DNA from: Cyanobacteria bacterium FACHB-63
GTDB taxonomy: Bacteria; Cyanobacteriota; Cyanobacteriia; Leptolyngbyales; Leptolyngbyaceae
Reading direction: 5' to 3'
DNA: 64,000 bases
NCBI GenBank assembly: GCA_014695255.1
Contig: JACJNX010000126.1
Span: forward strand, 1-64,000
A program made the translations under genes and the position numbers. Below, one piece after another: positions 44,492-53,073 of the stretch (position 1 is the stretch's first letter; each line of letters begins with the position of its first letter). Under the pieces are notes generated by a model. The model had not been told where the DNA came from, searched no databases, and worked only from the letters and a program-made list of their open reading frames with translations.

Positions 44492-45457
44492 TTACTTCAT
44501 CAATCGGAATCCAGCAGCATTGATCTTCATCAACTGGTTTCCTTCAGCCTGCCTTGCGATCAAATCCGCCTGGCGTTGCCCCCGAATCTGCTCGTTCATC
44601 TCCGATAGTGTCAGAGCATTTGCGGCTCCCTGCTGTTTCAAGGTTTCGAGCGAACTTGATTGATTCGCCGCAATTTGAACCTGAGCAGCCTGTAGCCGTG
44701 CAAGACTAGCATTTTGTCCAGAGTTGTTAGCTAACTGGGTTGAGAGCATCCCAAGCTGTCCAGAATTGGCACCCAACTGCTGAGACAAGCGAGCCAGAAT
44801 TGTTCCCTGCCCACCATTTTGACGAGCAATCAGCTTGAGGATGTCCTGTGACGAAGTGCGAGATTGAGCCTGATTTCCAATCTGATCGACTTCCTGCGCA
44901 TTCTGCGCGGACTCTTGCCCTGCACGAGCTGATTCCTCGGCAGAGCGTTGGGCATTTTGCGCCGCTTCAGAGTCAGCACTGGTCACAGCAAATGCACCCT
45001 CAGCCAGAGATTGAGAATTTGCTGCGGTTTGAATGATGCCCTCCAGATTTTCTTTGCTCTGGCGCTGTCCTTCTTTACTTAGAGTAGTTTGGGCAACCGA
45101 TCGACTGACGATCGTCGCCGTTGTGCCCTGGTTTTTCACCACAGTCGGCATATCGTTGTTTCCTCGCGTTTGAGGAGACTCGATCGCTTGCTTGCCTTCG
45201 TCGGGATCAATTACTCCTAACTCTCCAGCAATTCGAGTAATCTCGTTCTGAGCAAGGCCAAGCTGAGATTGCAGGTATGCCAGTAATTCTTGAGGTTTGG
45301 CAGAAATCTGCCCCAGAAAGTCTTGAACCTGCTGCAACAGCGATCCTAAAAGGTCGCCGCGTGGTTGTTGACTTGCTAATGCAGCTTGTCCCGACATTGC
45401 CAGTAATGAAACGGTCAGTGCGAGAGTAGTCAGCTTTCGCTTTGTGTTTTGCTTCAT
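44492..45457 (-). CDS. VirB5/TrbJ-like periplasmic coiled-coil protein
   Basis: The start at ATG 45457 ('MKQNTKRKLTTLALTVSLLA') gives a proper signal peptide and 321 residues; upstream readings overlap virB4. After cleavage near 'ALAS' the protein is almost wholly helical and Gln/Ala/Ser-rich ('AQNAQRSAEESARAGQESAQ', 'ANQSSSLETLKQQGAANALT'). VirB5/TrbJ proteins cap the pilus tip and have this composition. Position just after virB4 supports the call; sequence alone is weak. Confidence 0.65.
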   Translation of the reverse strand: MKQNTKRKLTTLALTVSLLAMSGQAALASQQPRGDLLGSLLQQVQDFLGQISAKPQELLAYLQSQLGLAQNEITRIAGELGVIDPDEGKQAIESPQTRGNNDMPTVVKNQGTTATIVSRSVAQTTLSKEGQRQSKENLEGIIQTAANSQSLAEGAFAVTSADSEAAQNAQRSAEESARAGQESAQNAQEVDQIGNQAQSRTSSQDILKLIARQNGGQGTILARLSQQLGANSGQLGMLSTQLANNSGQNASLARLQAAQVQIAANQSSSLETLKQQGAANALTLSEMNEQIRGQRQADLIARQAEGNQLMKINAAGFRLMK

Positions 45458-45512
45458 AGAATTTGAATCCCTTAATTGAGATGGAGATTTCTCCGGTATC
45501 GCTACCGAAGCC

Positions 45513-48377
45513 TTAACCAGCCGAAACAAGATGCTCGATTCCATCAACGCTTTCATCTGCAATAAAATCATCATTTGCTAAATGAGATGAAGGGTTCGGC
45601 TGAGACTCGCCGTTGGGTAATCGAATCGGACGACTTTCACGCAGAGATGCCGCTAATTCTTCCGCAAATGCCACCAACCCCTTGTAGGAATCACGGTAGT
45701 AGTCCATGAACGCCTTACGCGCCGCAGTTTCATGCGGGTTGTTTGCAACGACTGCCAGGAGAATTGGAGGGCTGTAGTAGCGCACAAAGGTATAGGTACT
45801 TTGCTCGTCTAACAACCATTGGCTATACATTCCTTCTTTGGCTGGGTAGAAGTTCTTGCCAGCATTCCGAGCAATGATGCTTGGCTCTATTTTGAGAATG
45901 TCGATGAAGGACTGTTGTGCAACAGGTTGAATCCGACCGATCAGGCGAGTCGAAATATTTTGAATGATTTTTGCTCCAGCTTTGGAGTTCGCCAAGGTGT
46001 TGGGGTCTTGTGCTGCCAGCAAGACGCGAATCCCTGCTTTTGCACCATTCGCCGTTAATCGTGCAACGAGTTGCCCAATTTCCTGCCACTCTAGCAGGAT
46101 GGAGAACTCGTCAATGAAGAAGATGCTTTCTTGATGGGATAAGGTGCGTCGCAGTGCGGCTGAGTAAGCAGCAAGAGCCAAAATCGAAGCGTCATCACCA
46201 TCGCTTAATCCACGCAGGGCGAATATGAGCAATGCAGCTTCAGTATCAAAGGTCGAAGGACGTGCGATCGCTCGTCCAACCCGCGATGAAATCCAAAATC
46301 GAAGCTGTCGTTTGATCTGGTTGACGGCTTGAGTTGTGTGCTGGTCATGAAGCACCTGGGTCGGTAGATCGCTTAAGCCTTTCTCTTCAAAGAAAGCAAG
46401 GAAATCGACCAATGTGGGGGTGTTCTCCCACTCCGTCGTATTCATGCCTGCGTTTTGAGCCGCCGCGTATCGATCAACGATTTCTGGCTCATTGAAGAAG
46501 GCATCGATCGCTGGAACTAGCACGGCTCTCATGGCTTGCTTTAACATTCGATCGGCAGTGGTTTGAGCTTCACCAGACCCAAAGCACATGATCATTAATG
46601 CAGAAGCCAGGAATTCCTTGTAATCAACCATCCGCTCTTCGCGCTCTTTCGGATCGAACGCGGAGAGATCTGGTAGCTCTAGCAGGTTATTGGCTTCCTT
46701 GCCGATATCGAAATATGAGCCACCCACATAGTTTGTAAAATCTCGGAAAGTTGAGGCAGCATCAGAAGGAGGAAAATCCATCACAATCACGGGAATACCT
46801 TGTGCCAGAGCATGAAGCAGCATTCCAGTCACCATGACGGATTTTCCAGCGCGAGTGGTCGCAAATAGAGCGATATTGCGATGCTGTTGATACAAATCGA
46901 GGTGAATCGGGACTCCACCTTCATCGGCAATTAGCTCCAGACCGGCCTTATCGACGGGACAAGGCTGCACCAAGCTCATAAATCCTGGAGCTTCTCCAGT
47001 TAGATAAACTAGCCGTCGATCGAAGGGAGTCACCAGCAATTTTTCCCAGGTTGTTGGAAGTGTCTGTAACCAGATCTTCCAGGCATATTCCATTTCGCGA
47101 TCGACCCAGGCAGGGCGACGAAAGCAGTTTTGCAAATAGCGGCAGGCAGAATCTAATTGCTCCGGCGTTTTGCGATGCACGAGAAACACGACTGCCACAT
47201 TGAGCGGCAATGCCCCCTCGTACAAAGCTTCCTGAGCCGCGATCGCTTTACGTTGCCGAACGGCTGCGCCTACATCGATCGCCGCATTCTTCGCGGACAT
47301 ATTCTGAGCCGCGATCGTTTGACGAGTCACTCGGCTCATGTTTTCTTTGATGATGGCTTCGTTGGCACGAGTTAACTGGCAGATGCACTCAGTATCTGTA
47401 ATGGCATCTCGTGCAAAAATTTCCCACAGGTAACGCAACTCCGCGTTCTTGTTTGCCCAGCCTCCCGGTTTATCCATAAAGACCAGAGGAGCTACATAGT
47501 GATCCTTGACGTAGACGAAAGCACGATCCGCAAAAGGAACACAGTTGGCATCAGGAAAGAGATGACTGGTGAAATGAATGTCAGAATCTGCTACTTCCTC
47601 GATATCTTCACCATTGAAAATGGTTAGCTGAGGCAACTTTGGACAGTTCTGAGTGTTGAAGCGTTCCCATAAAGCTTCCCACAACTCGTGTTCTGTCATC
47701 GGTTCAACTAGCAATCCCATTTTGGTTGCTAGAAGCTGTTCCCAACGAATGAAACCATCCGTAAACGCTTTATCGAGAACTTCTTCGTACTTTGCCTGTT
47801 GAATAGCAACTTCAGTTCCAGCAAATTTGTTCCAGTACCCTTCTGCTTTTGCCAGTGCTTTCTCGATCCAATCTCCTGCTTTTGCCGTTTCTGCATTCAC
47901 GGTGTAAGACACATAGAATCGTAAGAATTTAGGTTTTCGCAACCCCGCTTGTGTTAGTTCACTAACCCGCTTCTTCTCAGCCAGCAGCAAAAACTGAATC
48001 GGTCGATTCTCGGTTTTCAGTGCCAGGTCTGATAAATGCTTTTGACGAGAATGGTCACTAGAGAAAGAGCCGAAGTGAATTGTAAATTTCTCACCAGGCG
48101 GTAAGTCTTTAAGACCGTTCTCGATTGCATCGAAAATTGGATCAATCTGCTCCGGCTTCAATGTGGCATGAATGCCTTTTGTCTGGAAGCCAAAAACAAA
48201 CTGAAAGTTCTCACTCTTTTCGCCACCTTGACGCAGCAGATAGGCAGCGGTTGCTCGCCCGCGCATTTGGAACTTGATGATCGCTTCACAAGGAATCTCG
48301 TTCTCAAAAGGCAGTAGCGTTAATTTTTCCTTGCCATTATCAACCTTTTTCCGTTTTTCCCTACGTAACAATTTCAT
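45513..48377 (-). CDS. VirB4/TraC-family secretion ATPase
   Basis: Start ATG 48377 ('MKLLRREKRKKVD') is chosen because AAGGTG lies about 7 bases upstream, giving 954 residues. An N-terminal TraC-like domain is followed by the ATPase: Walker A 'FATTRAGKSVMV' near 506 and Walker B 'SIFFIDEFSILLEWQEIG' near 754, then 'KAGIRVLLAAQDPNTLAN'. VirB4 powers pilus assembly and substrate passage at the inner membrane. It is the largest and best-conserved marker of the T4SS here. The reading frame stays open 63 codons further upstream, but that part does not look like VirB4. Confidence 0.93.
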   Translation of the reverse strand: MKLLRREKRKKVDNGKEKLTLLPFENEIPCEAIIKFQMRGRATAAYLLRQGGEKSENFQFVFGFQTKGIHATLKPEQIDPIFDAIENGLKDLPPGEKFTIHFGSFSSDHSRQKHLSDLALKTENRPIQFLLLAEKKRVSELTQAGLRKPKFLRFYVSYTVNAETAKAGDWIEKALAKAEGYWNKFAGTEVAIQQAKYEEVLDKAFTDGFIRWEQLLATKMGLLVEPMTEHELWEALWERFNTQNCPKLPQLTIFNGEDIEEVADSDIHFTSHLFPDANCVPFADRAFVYVKDHYVAPLVFMDKPGGWANKNAELRYLWEIFARDAITDTECICQLTRANEAIIKENMSRVTRQTIAAQNMSAKNAAIDVGAAVRQRKAIAAQEALYEGALPLNVAVVFLVHRKTPEQLDSACRYLQNCFRRPAWVDREMEYAWKIWLQTLPTTWEKLLVTPFDRRLVYLTGEAPGFMSLVQPCPVDKAGLELIADEGGVPIHLDLYQQHRNIALFATTRAGKSVMVTGMLLHALAQGIPVIVMDFPPSDAASTFRDFTNYVGGSYFDIGKEANNLLELPDLSAFDPKEREERMVDYKEFLASALMIMCFGSGEAQTTADRMLKQAMRAVLVPAIDAFFNEPEIVDRYAAAQNAGMNTTEWENTPTLVDFLAFFEEKGLSDLPTQVLHDQHTTQAVNQIKRQLRFWISSRVGRAIARPSTFDTEAALLIFALRGLSDGDDASILALAAYSAALRRTLSHQESIFFIDEFSILLEWQEIGQLVARLTANGAKAGIRVLLAAQDPNTLANSKAGAKIIQNISTRLIGRIQPVAQQSFIDILKIEPSIIARNAGKNFYPAKEGMYSQWLLDEQSTYTFVRYYSPPILLAVVANNPHETAARKAFMDYYRDSYKGLVAFAEELAASLRESRPIRLPNGESQPNPSSHLANDDFIADESVDGIEHLVSAG

Positions 48378-48487
48378 GGAACACCTTAGTGGCATCAAAA
48401 TGGTCAGCTTGCTCGAAAAAGATTCCCTAGCTAGGGAATTTGGAGTCAGTCGAGACTCGATCTGTGTACCTTGTGCTAAAGCATGAA

Positions 48488-48625
48488 TTAATGCCTCAGC
48501 TGATCGTGTTGATTTCCCCTGCGAGCAACACCAAATAAAACAACAGATCGCGCAGGGGTAGGGCAATCAGAAACAATCTTGTTGACAGTTCTCTTGCTAG
48601 TTTTTTTCTTACGCGGCACTTTCAT
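48488..48625 (-). CDS. Possible 45-residue basic peptide
   Basis: In the 308-base gap between the VirB3-like and VirB4 genes, an ATG at 48625 opens a 45-codon frame starting MKVPRKKKTSKRTVN and ending at TAA 48488-48490. The N-terminus is strongly basic. There is no good ribosome-binding site and I recognise no family. It may be chance. Nothing else supportable lies in this gap. Confidence 0.22.
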   Translation of the reverse strand: MKVPRKKKTSKRTVNKIVSDCPTPARSVVLFGVARRGNQHDQLRH

Positions 48626-48685
48626 GTTCAATATTCAACTTGTAATGGAGAGAATCATTGCTTTGTTCACAGTTTCAGAGCAACT

Positions 48686-49012
48686 TCAATTCATGTCCAG
48701 GTAGTCATTTCTTCTAGAGCGCCGTGGCATCGGACGATAACGGATGTGCCCCCGACTCCAGCGATTCGGAACAGGTAGAAACTTGGACAAGAAACGGTAG
48801 GGACGTGAACCCGTTAAAATCCACCACGTTCCGCATCCCCAAAGTGTTAAGCCGATCGTCCATTCCCATCCTACGTTGACAACACCTTTTGTAAGGATCA
48901 GAACGACGAGTGCGATTGCGCTCCAGGGTAAGAGAAGATCCGCTGGAATCGGACCAAAACTGGGCCTTGCACCTAGCAATGGATTGATTTGCCGGAATTG
49001 AGGTTCTGACAT
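48686..49012 (-). CDS. VirB3/TraL-like small membrane protein
   Basis: 108 residues. Two adjacent hydrophobic helices (about 25-62: 'LLLPWSAIALVVLILTKGVV' and 'WTIGLTLWGCGTWWILTG') are followed by an amphipathic 'RPYRFLSKFLPVPNRW' and a basic tail. Size and topology fit VirB3/TraL, which works with VirB4 at the inner membrane. It lies just upstream of virB4 and downstream of the pilin-like gene, the expected VirB2-B3-B4 order. Confidence 0.6.
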   Translation of the reverse strand: MSEPQFRQINPLLGARPSFGPIPADLLLPWSAIALVVLILTKGVVNVGWEWTIGLTLWGCGTWWILTGSRPYRFLSKFLPVPNRWSRGHIRYRPMPRRSRRNDYLDMN

Positions 49013-49128
49013 TTGCAGACAAAAATTAGATAATCACTGGGATTACAATCACAACTCCTGCGGATTCAGATTTAAGATTGCTAAGTCTCAACAGGAGCCG
49101 TAATTGTAACCAATCGTCTTTCTGAGAA

Positions 49129-49713
49129 TTATGCACCACCCGTGATTGCGCCCACGAGGACATCTCCTAAAACTCCAATAATTACGATGATGAAAGGAGT
49201 TTTTGCAAGATCCTTCCATTCCTCACCTTGTCGAGCAGCGTTAATCACTTGAACAAGGGCGAAAATCAAGTACATCACAAAGAGCGCCCGAATTGTATTC
49301 ATCACGATCGTCACGATTGCAGCATCGATTCCCTCAAAACTATTGAGGAATGCTTCAGCCTGACCGAAGAACTGAGCATGAGCAGGATCAACCCAGGACA
49401 GCCCCAATACAGTTCCACCCAACAATCCAAAGACTGCTCCTGTTACCATGACGGGATTCAATCGCCATCGTAAGAGCAAGCTACGGTATTGGTTCTGCAC
49501 AGCTAAAAGCGCCGTTGGATTGCTGTAAACCCAAGCAAAAGCAAACATGAGTGAGAGAAACCCTTGTCCAAACCCCAAACAGACACAAGCACTAATCAGG
49601 TAAAGCGCAGACAGCGTTCGGGTCTGAAGAGCAGTAATCCAGGACGCTCGACGAACAGGAATCATTGCAGGACGAGAATTCCGATAATCCATATTTCCGG
49701 GATGGTAGGTCAT
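49129..49713 (-). CDS. VirB2-like prepilin with a long leader
   Basis: 194 residues. The first 113 contain two hydrophobic helices and end with a signal-peptidase-like site, 'WVDPAHA|QFFGQAEAFL'. The remaining 81 residues have two hydrophobic helices ('AAIVTIVMNTIRALFVMYLI' and 'TPFIIVIIGVLGDVLVGAIT') and a short polar loop, which is the size and topology of a mature VirB2 pilin. The leader is much longer than in known propilins. It is the first gene of the transfer transcript, as pilin genes often are. The call depends on topology and order. Confidence 0.55.
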   Translation of the reverse strand: MTYHPGNMDYRNSRPAMIPVRRASWITALQTRTLSALYLISACVCLGFGQGFLSLMFAFAWVYSNPTALLAVQNQYRSLLLRWRLNPVMVTGAVFGLLGGTVLGLSWVDPAHAQFFGQAEAFLNSFEGIDAAIVTIVMNTIRALFVMYLIFALVQVINAARQGEEWKDLAKTPFIIVIIGVLGDVLVGAITGGA

Positions 49714-49792
49714 AGTTATTGTCTAGATGCGATGTGCAAATGACTGTCAAAATTTCTGATGCTTTTAGGGCTGGGGGGCATTCAGTCCAAAC

Positions 49793-49827
49793 TTTTTCCG
49801 TATAAATGGGGCGGTATACGGAGGAAT
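49793..49827. promoter_or_regulatory. Inverted repeat upstream of the transfer operon
   Basis: TTTTTCCGTATA (49793-49804) and TATACGGAGG (from 49815) form a dyad CCGTATA-N10-TATACGG. It is 80 bases upstream of the VirB2-like gene. The half-site TTTTCCGTAT recurs at 51162 and, as TTTTCCGCAT, at 52577, so it may be one regulator's operator. Confidence 0.5.
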
Positions 49828-49897
49828 GTAGAACTAGATATAGCAGACCTATTTCAATTTTCAGGGTTTTTCTACGTAACTTTACGGTTTCTTCAAT

Positions 49898-49934
49898 TTT
49901 TTAGGGTTAAGATTTTTCATAATGACCCTAAAAA
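49898..49934. promoter_or_regulatory. 10-bp inverted repeat before the DUF192 gene
   Basis: TTTTTAGGGT (49898-49907) and ACCCTAAAAA (49925-49934) are perfect complements with a 17-base spacer. They end 15 bases before the DUF192 start and lie between two divergent transcripts, consistent with an operator. Confidence 0.5.
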
Positions 49935-49949
49935 TTTTAATTGACGAAG

Positions 49950-50471
49950 ATGGCAATTTCGATTTCACCATTGGTTAAGCCAAGCGATCGGAAAAGATGG
50001 TTGCAACGTGCCAATCGAGTTGTATTAGCCGGGATCGTTGCAGGCGTTCTAATTCGGGTTGCTAATACCTCCAGGCAGGAAGCACAGATACTACCAGTAA
50101 CAGCGCAGGTCCAGATCGGACGAGAGACAATTTCACTTGAAGTTGCAAAAACGCCAGAGCAGCGATCGCGAGGCTTAATGTATCGAACAGAGCTTGCTTC
50201 CGATCGCGGTATGTTATTTTTATTCGAGACAACTGAGAGGCTCAGTTTTTGGATGAAAAACACGCTGATTCCATTAGACATCGTGTTTCTCAAAGATGGA
50301 GAGGTCAGACAGACAGCCACGGCTGTTCCCTGCCCTACAGAACCTTGCCCGGTCTACAGTTCGCAAACTCCTGTTAATCAAGTTCTCGAACTGCCTGCGG
50401 GAAGGATACGAGCGTTAGGAATTAAAGTCGGCGATCGACTGATCTTTCAAGACGTGAATCAATCAAATTAA
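49950..50471 (+). CDS. DUF192 exported protein
   Basis: 173 residues from ATG 49950 (an in-frame TTG at 49941 is less likely). An N-terminal membrane anchor (about 20-35, 'VVLAGIVAGVLI') precedes a DUF192 domain: 'EVAKTPEQRSRGLMYRTELA', 'GMLFLFE...FWMKNTLIPL' and 'DIVFLKDGEV', ending 'VLELPAGRIRALGIKVGD'. All family signatures are present. DUF192 proteins are small all-beta periplasmic proteins; no reaction is established. Divergent from the transfer operon. Confidence 0.9.
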   Translation: MAISISPLVKPSDRKRWLQRANRVVLAGIVAGVLIRVANTSRQEAQILPVTAQVQIGRETISLEVAKTPEQRSRGLMYRTELASDRGMLFLFETTERLSFWMKNTLIPLDIVFLKDGEVRQTATAVPCPTEPCPVYSSQTPVNQVLELPAGRIRALGIKVGDRLIFQDVNQSN

Positions 50472-50569
50472 GGTAGACAGATTGCGAAGTGAGCGCACTA
50501 TCACTAATATCGCTGCTCTGATCGAACTACGGTTGACAACATCAATCACAACGAATAGCAAGACATCCA

Positions 50570-51013
50570 ATGGAACCCAGAATGTTACTTCTAGTAGGCA
50601 TGTGCTTGCCCTTACTAAGCTGCGCTGCCGATGCTAACTCTGCTGATAGAACAACGAAAGCAGCTGTGCAATCTAAACAACCTCCTGCCCCAGTTTATTT
50701 GATTGGATGGAAAGGCTGTCAGGCAAAAGGAGGCTGTGTTGATTCCACTAAAAACAAGGACTTTGCTGTTTGGGCAAATTCGTTTGATCCGATAAAGGAC
50801 GTGAAGATTCATCGAACGATTAGCTTCACGGGTGGAGTACGCGAGCACATTTTCATCCGAGCGAATGGATGTGTGTCTGCTGATCCAACCAAAGAAGCGT
50901 TTTATTACACTGGAACTGCTCTTTATCAAGGAGAAAAGCGAGATGCAGCAAAGATTCCGCCTTCTGAAGTGACTGTGGTAGCAGAGCGTGTGGCTGACGA
51001 TAAAGCACCCTAA
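50570..51013 (+). CDS. Small lipoprotein-like protein
   Basis: 147 residues with an N-terminal hydrophobic segment ending in a lipobox-like 'LPLLSCAAD' (Cys18). The mature part has three further cysteines ('GWKGCQAKGGCVDS', 'RANGCVSAD') and a beta-rich look. I do not recognise it. It follows the DUF192 gene by about 100 bases on the same strand. The product is likely anchored in a membrane facing the periplasm. Confidence 0.65.
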   Translation: MEPRMLLLVGMCLPLLSCAADANSADRTTKAAVQSKQPPAPVYLIGWKGCQAKGGCVDSTKNKDFAVWANSFDPIKDVKIHRTISFTGGVREHIFIRANGCVSADPTKEAFYYTGTALYQGEKRDAAKIPPSEVTVVAERVADDKAP

Positions 51014-51403
51014 TCGAATTTATTCGCACAACCGCGCAACAGAAGAAATTTCGCGTAATCGGTAGCATAGGGCAGTGTCTTTCGATGGAACACTGGCAGG
51101 CGAGATTCTTGCGGAATTAGAGCCTGGAAGCGCACTACCTCTTCCGGTCCAGACCAACAAGTTTTCCGTATGGTTCAAAATTCAATCATGCGGAAAGTTT
51201 TGCTTAGGTGTCTAAGGGCAATACTCCCAAACCGTGATTCCAGAGACGAATCGGTCGATTGTTGCTAATTAACCGAACACAGATCTCCTTTGCAACTCAT
51301 CCGATCGCTTAACTTTGTTCCGGTGCATTGGGATTGTTCTGCTACTACTACTACGAGTCTTTATTATGAAAGCTGAACTGAGTTATGTTCTGGACATTTT
51401 ACC
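51014..51403. other. 390-base gap with an operator-like inverted repeat
   Basis: No gene is supportable here. At 51162-51197 an imperfect inverted repeat, TTTTCCGTATGGTT-N8-AATCATGCGGAAAG (11 of 14 arm positions pair), resembles the site at 52577-52612. A CTACTACTACTACGA tract at about 51340 is a short simple repeat. The rest shows nothing I can assign. Confidence 0.6.
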
Positions 51404-52468
51404 GTGAATCAAACTCTTTACAGGGAACTCAAAGCCGACATCGAACAATCTCTGAGCAAATCTCAAACTCTCGGTGCTGCTGTTGCTGTCAGACTGAATG
51501 GGGAAACCTTTCTTGAAATCGGCGTTGGCTATCAAGACCTGAACCATACTCAACCCTTGTCCAAGGATGCAAACTTTTATGTTTACAGCGTCACGAAAAG
51601 TCTCCTAGCAACTGCATCTCTGGATCTGGTTGGCAAAGGCGTTCTCAACCTCGACGATTCCATACAGCTGCATTTGCCTGATTTTCCCCTAGATACTTCA
51701 ATCACACTCCGTCATGTATTGAGCCATACCAGTGGGCTACCAGATTATGGTGGAATGTCTACCTATTCTAATGCGGTCAAAGCAACACCCACTGCTCCTT
51801 GGTCAGAAGCAACTTTTCTCAAACTTGCCACCCAAAATCTACGCTTTCTACCGGGTACAGGTTGGCAGTATTCCAATATTGGCTATGTCGTCTTAAAGTG
51901 CATCCTTGAAAGAGTCACTGGACTCTCGATGCAGCAACTTCTGCATCAAGTCATTTTCAGTCCTCTTTCTTTGCAACGAACTTTCGTTCCCAAAACGCTT
52001 GACGATGTGGCTGTTCTCGCACCAGGGTATACAACATTGTTTGGCGGACCTGAATTGCAAAATATGACTTCTCTCTATCATCCAGGTTGGGTGTCACATG
52101 GGGTTGTCGTCTCAACAGCACCAGAACTCGCCAAGATGATCGAGGCTCTATTTCTAAACAAGATTCTTAGCTCTGCCCTCATTGAACAAATGCTTGACCC
52201 TGTTCACATTCTGGGAAAGTACCCGCTATTTGAAAAGTTAGCTTATGGGCTGGGATTATTCATTGATTTAGAGTCACCCTATGGATTGGTTGCTGGGCAC
52301 ACGGGCGAAGGACCAGGCTACTCGGTTGCCGCTTTCCACTTTCCAAATTTGGTTGGATCGAGAATCACGATCGCTGCGATTGTAAATCAAGATCGACAAG
52401 ATTACGGTTTAGTGCTGGTGCATAGATTGGTCGAGGTTTTGAAGAAACTTCTTGAAACTCAACCTTGA
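51404..52468 (+). CDS. Serine hydrolase, beta-lactamase / class C fold
   Basis: 354 residues from a GTG start. The catalytic S-x-x-K is SVTK in 'NFYVYSVTKSLLATA' (about residue 64), the Y-x-N is 'WQYSNIGY', and the third motif region is 'VAGHTGEGPGYSVAAFHF'. There is no signal peptide, so it is probably cytoplasmic. Esterase, peptidase and toxin-related members all exist, and the sequence does not decide. It is preceded by the TTTTCCGTATGG inverted repeat, perhaps its control site. Confidence 0.88.
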   Translation: MNQTLYRELKADIEQSLSKSQTLGAAVAVRLNGETFLEIGVGYQDLNHTQPLSKDANFYVYSVTKSLLATASLDLVGKGVLNLDDSIQLHLPDFPLDTSITLRHVLSHTSGLPDYGGMSTYSNAVKATPTAPWSEATFLKLATQNLRFLPGTGWQYSNIGYVVLKCILERVTGLSMQQLLHQVIFSPLSLQRTFVPKTLDDVAVLAPGYTTLFGGPELQNMTSLYHPGWVSHGVVVSTAPELAKMIEALFLNKILSSALIEQMLDPVHILGKYPLFEKLAYGLGLFIDLESPYGLVAGHTGEGPGYSVAAFHFPNLVGSRITIAAIVNQDRQDYGLVLVHRLVEVLKKLLETQP

Positions 52469-52576
52469 TAAACCGCCTTGAAATACCCGCCAACACAATT
52501 AAACGAAGCCGCAGAACGATCGTGTTCCCCCTTTTGCTGGGAACTTGGAATGATAGATCCCGGTAAAAGGTAAAAC

Positions 52577-52625
52577 TTTTCCGCATGGTTTAAAGATCGA
52601 CCATACAGAAAAATTTCTATATGGT
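52577..52625. promoter_or_regulatory. Cluster of TTTTCCGCATGGT-type half-sites
   Basis: TTTTCCGCATGGTT (52577-52590) pairs with GACCATACAGAAAA (52599-52612). The latter pairs again with TTTCTATATGGT (52614-52625), so three alternating half-sites are packed in 49 bases. They lie 26 bases before the 140-residue gene and also follow the hydrolase gene. Probably a regulator-binding region. Confidence 0.5.
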
Positions 52626-52650
52626 AGAAGTATGAACCACTCAGAAAACT

Positions 52651-53073
52651 ATGATTAGTTCTTTCCTGGAATCAGAGCAGGTCCGGCTTCACCAACTAGA
52701 AGACGCAATTCGATCGAGTGGTCGAGTTGCGCCAGCGAAGTGTTGGCTAACAGAATCTAACGAAACCAAAAACTCTAAAACCTATACCTACGTTCGTCTG
52801 GTTACAGAAAAGGAGAACGGTAAAATAACCAGCCCCTCTTTAGGGCGACCGGGCAGTTCTCGGCATCGAGAGTGGCAAGCTGCGATCGCAAGACGAGAGG
52901 CGCTCACTGAAATCGCCCTACAAGCGACGATGCTGAGAGAATTAGTTCAGCGGCAAGAAAACAAGCAAGGACTCATCGACAAAGCCCTGCAACTTGATAG
53001 CATTGAGTCAAGTACCCGTCAGCAACGGAGCAAGGGCGATGTATGCAACCGTGACACAACCCCTGACCTTTGA
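52651..53073 (+). CDS. Unknown protein (140 residues)
   Basis: A helical N-terminus, then a short beta segment rich in Tyr and Lys ('TYTYVRLVTEKENGKITSPS', resembling a DNA- or RNA-contacting loop with 'LGRPGSSRHREW'), then a long helix ('AAIARREALTEIALQATMLR'). I do not recognise the family. Proteins with 'YVRLxxxxG...LGRPGSxxHRxW' patterns are found on cyanobacterial replicons, but no function is known to me. Its 3' end overlaps the Uma2 gene by 35 bases, so they are likely co-expressed. Confidence 0.65.
   Translation: MISSFLESEQVRLHQLEDAIRSSGRVAPAKCWLTESNETKNSKTYTYVRLVTEKENGKITSPSLGRPGSSRHREWQAAIARREALTEIALQATMLRELVQRQENKQGLIDKALQLDSIESSTRQQRSKGDVCNRDTTPDL

Noticed and set aside
48375-48566. 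63-codon upstream extension of virB4
   Set aside because: A good ribosome-binding site and normal VirB4 N-terminus point to ATG 48377; the extension is not VirB4-like.
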